From assembly GCA_038750655.1 (NCBI GenBank), contig JBCDGZ010000071.1, positions 1-38,397 of the forward strand: a stretch of DNA of 38,397 nt, given 5' to 3'. A program made the position numbers and the translations under genes. Below, in pieces: positions 32,801 to 38,397 of the stretch. Origin of the DNA: JBCDGZ01 sp038750655 (GTDB lineage Bacteria > Bacteroidota > Bacteroidia > Chitinophagales > Saprospiraceae). The first letter of the stretch is position 1, and every line of letters begins with the position of its first letter. A model generated the notes under the pieces. It was not told the DNA's origin and did not search any database. It saw only the letters and a list, made by a program, of their open reading frames with translations.

Positions 32801-35800
32801 CCCGCCTCCCGGGGTGGTCTACACCTATGCATGGACGGGCCCACAGGGCTTTATGTCTACAGATGCTGATCCAATTATCCCTGGCGCTACAGCCTTGCAG
32901 TCAGGGTCATATGCAGTAAGCATAACTGGATTGTCTGGTTGCTCTTCCGTTGGTACGGTGGAGGTCTTTATCAGTCCTGTTCCCAATACTCCACAACTTA
33001 ATGTCAACAGCAATGCACTCTGTGCCAACGATGAATTGATCCTCAGTACGCAGCAGTACAGCGGTGCTCAGGTGAATTATGAATGGTATACCGGTGTTTT
33101 TCCGGGAGGAACCTTAATCACGACGACGTCCGTTTCGACTTTGACGATTTTTCCGCCACTGACGACCGACACTTATTATGTTATTGTGGACGTAGATGGC
33201 TGTAGTTCGGGAGGGTCTTTTTTTGAACGCGTGGACATCACTGCGGTCCCTACAGCGAGTACTTCGCAGGCAGTTATCAATATTTGTGAAGGAGAAAATA
33301 TTCAGCTGGGGACTTCGGTGGCTGGACCCGGACTAAGCTACGAGTGGACTGGCCCGGACGGCTTCAGTTCAATTGCTCAAAATCCGATGCAAATTATGAA
33401 TGCCGGATTGGCTAAAGCCGGTGTGTATAGTTTGGTCATTTCGGAAAATGGCTGTACGTCCATCCCCGCACAAACGCTAGTCAGCATTCGCCCCCAACCA
33501 CAGCCGCCTCAATTGTCAACCAGTGGGCTGGGCTGCGCTGGCGAGAGTATCACCCTCAGCGCCAGTCCGGCGACGGCCGATGTTTACACTTGGACCTCGC
33601 CTATTTTCAATACTCAAATCACCACTGCCAATAGCTTAACCTTGAACAACGTGACCATGGCGGATGCTGGTGCTTGGACGGTCACTGCTACCGTTAATGG
33701 CTGCGAATCTGAGTCCTCCGCACCAGTTACGGTCTTCGTAGAACCACTGCCGCTGGTTATTGCGGCTAATAATGGCCCGGGCTGTGAAGGCGGTACCATC
33801 GAATTATCTGCCAATACGATTCCCGGTGCGACTTATTCCTGGTCGGGGCCGAATGGCTTCAATGCGATTGGGCAAGAGGTGACTACGCCGGCGATTGCCG
33901 GAACGTATGTCGTTTTAGTCAGCAGTTCATTGGGGTGTCAGACGGCAGCCAGTACGCAGGTCAGCATCAATGCCCCACCAAGGATTACGGCACTGAGTAG
34001 TACCTCTCTAGCTTGTGTGGACGGTAATACTCCAATAGAATTGATTGCTACTATTTTTCCACCAGACGATGGCAGCTACACTTACCAATGGAACGGCCCC
34101 AATGGCTATTCTTCTACAGATAGTCTTCCGACCTTACCTGCGGGCACTTCTACGGATAATGGGACTTACACCCTAATTGTAACCAATGGAGCGGGGTGCA
34201 GCTCGATGCCTATTTCGACATTAGTCAATCTGAAAGATATTCCGGTCCAACCTTTGATCAGTGGGCCAGCATTGGTTTGCGAAGGACAGGCTTTGACTTT
34301 AAATACCCAAAATTACACGGGCACGCAGTTATTCTACGAATGGAATACACCGCTAGGGAACTTTACTACGCTAATTCCTTCATTAACCATCAATCCTACC
34401 AGCCCTGCCAATAGCGGTAGTTACACAGTAGCGGTAACGGTAGAGGGCTGTCGTTCTGAGTTTTCAGCGCCGATTCAGGTGAACGTAAGTTCTTCGCTGC
34501 CGCTGCCGGTTGTACAAAGTAACAGTCCAGTTTGTGAAGGTGAAACCATCGAATTGAGTACGAGTACCATTCCCGGGGCGGATTACAGCTGGACTGGGCC
34601 AGATAATTTTAGTGCGGATACGGATAATCCCATGATCTTTGATGCTCAGCTCACGGATGCTGGAATGTATACGGTACAGCTGATGGTGAATGGCTGTAGT
34701 TCACCAGTATCGCTGCCGGTGAATGTGGTGGTAAACCCTCAGCCGACGACACCGGAGTTAGATAATAATGGGCCTATTTGTATTGATGCTCCCGGAGCAT
34801 TTCTTAACCTTTCGGTCAATCCAGGCTCCGCTATGCCCGGGGCTAGCTACACCTGGTTTTGGACTCAAAACGACCAGCAGATTGGAGGGCCCGGGGCGGC
34901 TACGCAGCTCCTAATTACTGATTTTTCTGACTACGGAGAAGGCGTCTTTGATTTCTACGCCATAGCAACGGTAAACGGCTGCAGTTCGGATGCCTCTGTG
35001 CCTACTTCCGTGACGCTGAATGAAATTCCAGCCATTGATGCCTTCGCCGGTGATGACGCTAATCTATGCAATGAGGATATGGCGATCTTAAATGCTGATG
35101 CACCAATGACAGGGACGGGAAGTTGGACGCAGTTGTCGGGTCCGGTGGTTGACATTGCCGATTCTTCAGCGGCTAATACCATGATCAGTGGCTTGCAGGC
35201 TGGTAATACCTACCGTTTTAGCTGGTCGCTTTCATTCGGTGCTTGTGTGGACTATGCTACGGATGAGGTCACCTTGACTGTTTATGATAACCAGGAAGTC
35301 GCAGCGGTCGGACCAGCCTTAGAAATTTGTAATCAAGACACCCTCACTTTAACCGCTAATGGAGCGGGGCAGGACAATATAGGAATCTGGACACAACCAG
35401 CCGCGCAGGCCTTAGCGGGAGTGAATATTGAAAACCCTAATGATCCCCAAACGCTAGTCAGCGGTCTGCAAGATGCTGGAACATACTCCTTTACCTGGAC
35501 CCTCAGTAATCCTGGCTGTGGCGATTTTTCCTCGGATCAGCTCGACGTCACTCTGATCGAGAACATCGAGGAGGCCCAGGCCGGTGATGACTTCACCGAT
35601 TGCGGTGATGGCGAACTCTTCCTCATGGCTACCCCTCCGCTCAACGGCATAGGCTCCTGGACCAGCACAGATCCTACACTCCTGATCACGGATCCTAATG
35701 ATCCAGACAGTCGAGTCGAAGGCCTGGATAACGGCGACTACCTCTTCATCTGGACACTAGATAAAGGCGTCTGTGGCTTAAGTCGAGATACGGTTAGGGT

Positions 35801-36368
35801 CAGCTATGAGCTGGGCCCGCAGGCTGTAGATGATGTCGTCGAAGTTCCCTTCGCCCGGAATATTAGCTTTGATGTCAGCGATAATGATCGGCTGCCCGTT
35901 GATGGCGCTGTTACCATTGTGCTGGAAACCATGCCTGTTCACGGCACTGTCCGCAACAGTGGGGATGGTAATTTTATATACGAACCTGATCCGCTCTACG
36001 CTGGGGTAGACAGTTTCAGCTATAGCCTTTGTAGCTCGCTTTGTATTGATGACTGCTCTTCGGCTTGGGTAAGGTTGACGGTTGGCGGGGCCGAGAATTG
36101 TACTGCGCCTACCATTTTCACCCCTAATAATGATATGATCAATGATGCCTTTGTGGTGCCTTGCTTGGCTACTGATCGCTATCCGAATAATCGCGTGGTG
36201 ATTTTCAATCAGTGGGGCGATGAAGTTTTTAAGGCTGCTCCTTATTTCAATGATTGGATGGGGACTTACAATGGTGAAGACCTTCCGGCGGGCACCTATT
36301 TTTACGTCATCGAATTCGGTGATGGTCGAGAAGCGCCTTTGTCGAATTTTTTAGTTTTGGAGCGCTAA
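29835..36368 (+). CDS. Giant multidomain adhesin-like protein, T9SS type B sorting domain
   Basis: ATG 29835 is used (a TTG at 29832 would add one residue). The protein has about 2,177 residues and a signal peptide ending near HA-Q (about residue 28). Residues about 125-890 carry HYR-like repeats (NCDTLL ... TRTWSVTDDCGNTA), one of which appears to hold an inserted beta-rich segment at about 645-810. About 970-1730 are nine Ig/PKD-like modules of about 85 residues, each with a CEGE-like start, a YSWTGPNGF core and an NGCSS end. About 1737-1990 are three GSW-type repeats, about 1993-2085 a bacterial Ig domain (AVDDVVEVPF) and about 2087-2177 the gliding-motility-associated C-terminal domain (IFTPNNDMINDAF). 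It should be exported by T9SS to the surface. The PorP/SprF gene 4 bp downstream is its likely partner. Confidence 0.93.
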   Translation: MNPWDCTNRLIRYLLLGGLFCLHHSIHAQVQFSFNYTGPTTLIAGPDCRATLDWGDPNTLTASCIDNSGGACSIQSLTLQSISGGYNLGDLVPAGETLDISYLAVSSIMGADSLFVFQLSVIDTLGPVFSAADLTEECGNNDDQLRLNTWILDRGGAVLVDTCNRADWLNFDYRTVDGQSGLGISFDSLHLFPEILEGDCDWEVSVSFRAEDNWGNVDISTAVFRLEDTERPLLLGIPVDQVADCDGVPPPPQIGTAISAIDNCDTLLTISFSESSSQSNNGTCTDYNYSLTRTWSVTDDCGNTATGSQNISVLDLSPPGFTAPADITLNCNQSILPEVSGWPTAISDNCDAQPDTLFSDVFTAGNCTNNYSITRVWTIRDACSNTSTAQVQQITVRDTSRPTFVNPAIDTEVSCADPVANEQAFQDWLANRGGATAIDNCSPNNQLRWYAAVPGSYVLSDSLSILPPGTLDAPNCPSTEPMIYQEESVDFIVYDECGNARVSRATFRIKDEIPPAFDNCPQDSSITVNNSNCELAFELPLPQISEACDTSGFLTVAYSIDDGTRVPFDLSTAPIAIFSAGQHRIRYFATDCTGNESECSYQLTVVDILPPQITCPADTVLLLSATDDCAVGINIDLPLPVQIEDNCGFASFAQTQPSSATEAALSFSYNTTYDDYIADDKQFRFIGTAANAAGNSVELLITIGGDIDEVEEYFSLYDEEGRLLGTTEIGQPDIILNPGDCQADPPQAPLLEARFSINTADFNRWAADGAVDFELRANTSFATPPPGNPGDGISPLCTPFAPGTTDGSTDGLSFVNLSLSYQQVLPAYYIEGASPAPLTPMVPPVVAPNHTFLPGTSTVHYIVEDLEGNRDTCRFDVTVEDPLPPEALCQPATIFVHPSGAIPYVLTPAEVDGGSSDNCRLDSLFLSQDTFICDLARGTYDIQLYAVDETGNLDSCTAQVRVEVAPPEPTFSIGLCGNDTLYLFANAPAPPPGVVYTYAWTGPQGFMSTDADPIIPGATALQSGSYAVSITGLSGCSSVGTVEVFISPVPNTPQLNVNSNALCANDELILSTQQYSGAQVNYEWYTGVFPGGTLITTTSVSTLTIFPPLTTDTYYVIVDVDGCSSGGSFFERVDITAVPTASTSQAVINICEGENIQLGTSVAGPGLSYEWTGPDGFSSIAQNPMQIMNAGLAKAGVYSLVISENGCTSIPAQTLVSIRPQPQPPQLSTSGLGCAGESITLSASPATADVYTWTSPIFNTQITTANSLTLNNVTMADAGAWTVTATVNGCESESSAPVTVFVEPLPLVIAANNGPGCEGGTIELSANTIPGATYSWSGPNGFNAIGQEVTTPAIAGTYVVLVSSSLGCQTAASTQVSINAPPRITALSSTSLACVDGNTPIELIATIFPPDDGSYTYQWNGPNGYSSTDSLPTLPAGTSTDNGTYTLIVTNGAGCSSMPISTLVNLKDIPVQPLISGPALVCEGQALTLNTQNYTGTQLFYEWNTPLGNFTTLIPSLTINPTSPANSGSYTVAVTVEGCRSEFSAPIQVNVSSSLPLPVVQSNSPVCEGETIELSTSTIPGADYSWTGPDNFSADTDNPMIFDAQLTDAGMYTVQLMVNGCSSPVSLPVNVVVNPQPTTPELDNNGPICIDAPGAFLNLSVNPGSAMPGASYTWFWTQNDQQIGGPGAATQLLITDFSDYGEGVFDFYAIATVNGCSSDASVPTSVTLNEIPAIDAFAGDDANLCNEDMAILNADAPMTGTGSWTQLSGPVVDIADSSAANTMISGLQAGNTYRFSWSLSFGACVDYATDEVTLTVYDNQEVAAVGPALEICNQDTLTLTANGAGQDNIGIWTQPAAQALAGVNIENPNDPQTLVSGLQDAGTYSFTWTLSNPGCGDFSSDQLDVTLIENIEEAQAGDDFTDCGDGELFLMATPPLNGIGSWTSTDPTLLITDPNDPDSRVEGLDNGDYLFIWTLDKGVCGLSRDTVRVSYELGPQAVDDVVEVPFARNISFDVSDNDRLPVDGAVTIVLETMPVHGTVRNSGDGNFIYEPDPLYAGVDSFSYSLCSSLCIDDCSSAWVRLTVGGAENCTAPTIFTPNNDMINDAFVVPCLATDRYPNNRVVIFNQWGDEVFKAAPYFNDWMGTYNGEDLPAGTYFYVIEFGDGREAPLSNFLVLER

Positions 36369-36372
36369 GTGA

Positions 36373-37341
36373 ATGCTTATGAAAAAAAATTTACTTCTTG
36401 TTTGCCTGATACTGTTTGCCCTGACTGGTCGTAGCCAGCAAGAGGCACTGCATACCCAGTTTATTTTTAACAAAATTGGCTTCAACCCTGCTGCTGCGGG
36501 GAGCAGTGAGGCGGCCTGCCTGACCGCTATCTATCGCCAGCAATGGATCGGCTTGGAGGGGGCGCCGGAGAGCCAGGTACTGAGTTTTCATGCCCCCCTG
36601 CTCAATAAGCGGATCGGCCTGGGGCTGCAAATGCAGCGCAGCACTGTCGGCATCTCCGAGAACTTCACGGCCAATGGGATGTACAGTTATCGATTGCGAT
36701 TAGGCAAGGGGGCCTTGGGGATCGGTATCCAAGCCTCTGTACGATACTGGGGGATGGACTACAATGATCCTCGATTGCAGGCGACACAGGATTTGAGTAC
36801 TGATGGGGGCTTGCCCGTAGGGCAGCAACAGCGCTATCTGCCCAATTTTGGTACTGGTGTTTATTACCACACCAATCGCTTCTTCATCGGCTTCTCCGTG
36901 CCCCGCATGGTCAACAACAGTATTGACTTCAATGACCTCAGCGGCGTACTCTCCCGAGAGCGACGACACCTCTACTTCATGACCGGCCTAAGCCTTCGTT
37001 TGAATCAATATACCGAGCTGTTACCCCAACTCCTCCTGCGCTACGCCAATCATACCCCACTCAGTGCAGACTTCAACCTCAGTCTACAAATCGCCGAACG
37101 CTACACCATCGGCACCACTTACCGCCACAGTTACCATCGTGGAGACCGCTCGGTGCTCGGCAGCGAATCCATCGACCTCTTACTCTCTGCCCAGCTGACT
37201 AATGAGCTGCTGTTTGGATTTTCTTACGACATCACCCTTTCGGAGTTGAAAGATTATAGCAATGGAAGTATTGAAGGCATACTGCGCTATTGTTTTGGAA
37301 AGCCGGAGGGGCAGGATGTGATCAATCCGAGGTATTTTTAA
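36373..37341 (+). CDS. PorP/SprF-family T9SS outer-membrane protein
   Basis: The protein has 322 residues. ATG 36373 is the first in-frame start; ATG 36379 (MKKNLLLVCLILFAL) gives the cleaner signal peptide. The mature protein begins QQEALHTQFIFNKIGFNPAAAGS, the typical PorP/SprF start, and continues as an outer-membrane beta-barrel with alternating strands (GLGLQMQRSTVG, FGTGVYYHTNRFFIGFSVP). In Flavobacterium, SprF is needed to secrete the type B substrate SprB. The gene lies 4 bp after the giant type B protein gene, so it is the expected cognate partner. Confidence 0.95.
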   Translation: MLMKKNLLLVCLILFALTGRSQQEALHTQFIFNKIGFNPAAAGSSEAACLTAIYRQQWIGLEGAPESQVLSFHAPLLNKRIGLGLQMQRSTVGISENFTANGMYSYRLRLGKGALGIGIQASVRYWGMDYNDPRLQATQDLSTDGGLPVGQQQRYLPNFGTGVYYHTNRFFIGFSVPRMVNNSIDFNDLSGVLSRERRHLYFMTGLSLRLNQYTELLPQLLLRYANHTPLSADFNLSLQIAERYTIGTTYRHSYHRGDRSVLGSESIDLLLSAQLTNELLFGFSYDITLSELKDYSNGSIEGILRYCFGKPEGQDVINPRYF

Positions 37342-37372
37342 TGGATCAACCGTTTACTTTCATTGTCCTGAC

Positions 37373-38395
37373 CTATTTGACTGTTACTTTGACCTTATCA
37401 CTATTCTTATTGGATTCAAGAACTTCAACGAATATATTCTGAAAAGTATAAGTATCTCCTTTTGTCATGGGGGCATCAATAAGGAGTTCGGAATCACTCT
37501 TAACCCCTGGTTTCACTCGAATGGAACCACTTCCACCAGGCAACGCTGTATTGACTATATAAACCAGCGCTCCTTCTTCGGGAATATTTTTATCAAACCC
37601 TATTTTTCTTCTGCTTTCCACTACTAAAGCAGTCGTGCTGTCAACCGGAACAACAATTGCTTTCGTTCCACCAATTTTTTCAATAGGGGCTAATTCGATC
37701 ATTGCTTCACCACTCTCATGGCAGAAAATTTGATCGTCATCAATCCAGCCGAGTACCCAACGCTCAAAGGCAAAATATCCAGGGGCTTTTGCATCGCAGG
37801 TCCCCATTAATCCAAAAGTCCCAACATATCGATTGAGACTGTCCGCGCCAAAATGATAAAGGTCCGGTAGGCCAAATGTATGACCTGTTTCGTGTGCCAA
37901 CCAGATACCTCCCCAATAATTTAAATCATAGCCAGAAGTTATACCGGTAGAGATACTTGCCTCACCTGCCTTAATTTGGTAATAAGGGTCAAGAGACTTA
38001 AATACTGGACCTAGAGCGATTGATTCCGCTGCTGGGTTGGATAGGACCAAAACGACATGTGTTTGACTAAAGTCGACTTTATCAGCTGCTAAATCAACAG
38101 CTTCCTGAATGAAGTCATGGTGGGGGAGAAATTCATAAATCCCCATTCCGTAGTGAAGCGAAGGTTGACTTAATCGCAACCATTCAAAGTGAGGGATTAA
38201 ATTTAATTCCATACGTCCGTACGAAATTTCCTTAAAGAAATCGGGCGCAATAGGGTTGATAATTGAAAATACACTATCGGTACTTTTAGTAGCCGGTACA
38301 TCATCAAAATCAACAAAAAGTACGGTCATGTTAACCTTACCGATAGAAGGGGCTAGGCCCTCCACTTTAGGAAACCCAGCAGCAATAGGCCCCTC
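37373..38395 (-). CDS. M6-like metalloprotease, 5' end outside the window
   Basis: The frame is open to the right edge of the window, so the start is missing; GTG 38365 is not a convincing start. About 340 residues are seen. The zinc motif is AHETGHTFGLPD (157-168 counted from GTG 38365), an HExxHxxGxxD form. FFKEISYGRMEL at about 43-54 and FGLMGTCDAKAPGYFAFERWVLGW are typical of the M6 (immune inhibitor A-like) family. The end is a beta-rich domain (DTYTFQNIFVEVLESN) with no T9SS tail. It should be a secreted protease. The region looks more AT-rich than the giant gene beside it. Confidence 0.85.
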   Translation of the reverse strand, partial: EGPIAAGFPKVEGLAPSIGKVNMTVLFVDFDDVPATKSTDSVFSIINPIAPDFFKEISYGRMELNLIPHFEWLRLSQPSLHYGMGIYEFLPHHDFIQEAVDLAADKVDFSQTHVVLVLSNPAAESIALGPVFKSLDPYYQIKAGEASISTGITSGYDLNYWGGIWLAHETGHTFGLPDLYHFGADSLNRYVGTFGLMGTCDAKAPGYFAFERWVLGWIDDDQIFCHESGEAMIELAPIEKIGGTKAIVVPVDSTTALVVESRRKIGFDKNIPEEGALVYIVNTALPGGSGSIRVKPGVKSDSELLIDAPMTKGDTYTFQNIFVEVLESNKNSDKVKVTVK

Positions 38396-38397
38396 CA

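Overview
The window looks like chromosomal DNA from a Bacteroidota bacterium, most likely the Saprospiria/Lewinella-type branch. That is inference from gene content. The support is: type IX secretion system (T9SS) substrates with type A and type B C-terminal sorting domains, a PorP/SprF-family protein, SprB repeats, two DUF3857 proteins, a DUF937 protein, a YkvA/DUF1232 protein, and several upstream regions carrying the Bacteroidota -7 promoter motif TAnnTTTG. I saw no phage, insertion sequence, CRISPR array, rRNA or tRNA.

Layout. 1-6.7 kb (+): an SH3-domain protein cut by the window edge, an ECF-type sigma factor with a membrane-anchored TPR protein, and two tandem secreted DUF3857/transglutaminase-like proteins, the second of which has lost the catalytic residues. 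6.7-9.1 kb (-): a degenerate HD domain fused to a Pycsar-effector-like (PycTM/DUF5706) membrane module, with palindromes in its promoter, and a secreted TPR protein. 9.1-12.1 kb: a DUF937 protein, a strong terminator, a T9SS type A protein and a GNAT acetyltransferase. 12.1-16.1 kb: a three-gene minus-strand operon (flavin/PNPOx-like protein, DinB protein, DinB-cupin-GNAT fusion) divergent from a MocR/PdxR-type regulator, with a clear inverted repeat between them. 16.1-19.9 kb (-): glycosyltransferase, DUF5691 protein and MoxR-type AAA ATPase. 20.0-21.9 kb (+): atpD-atpC with a promoter and a terminator. 21.9-26.0 kb (-): aminopeptidase P, DUF1232 protein, and a two-gene secreted unit whose downstream gene encodes a thioredoxin-fold protein with both active-site cysteines changed to serine, plus SprB repeats and a T9SS tail. 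26.2-27.5 kb: a lone ExbD/TolR protein and a polysaccharide deacetylase. 28.0-29.7 kb (+): gltX and a small charged protein. 29.8-37.3 kb (+): a roughly 2,177-residue multidomain adhesin-like T9SS type B protein followed 4 bp later by a PorP/SprF-family partner. 37.4 kb to the end (-): an M6-like metalloprotease cut by the window edge.

The main functional themes are secretion and the cell surface (three T9SS substrates and a PorP/SprF partner), vitamin-B6/flavin-linked regulation (MocR with a PNPOx-like protein), and housekeeping (ATP synthase, GluRS, aminopeptidase P). The least explained parts are the HD-PycTM gene and its operator-like promoter, the reduced MoxR/DUF5691 locus with a nested palindromic spacer, and the cysteine-less thioredoxin/SprB protein with its unrecognised partner. 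I did not find one complete, clearly novel multi-gene system. The closest candidates are those three loci.
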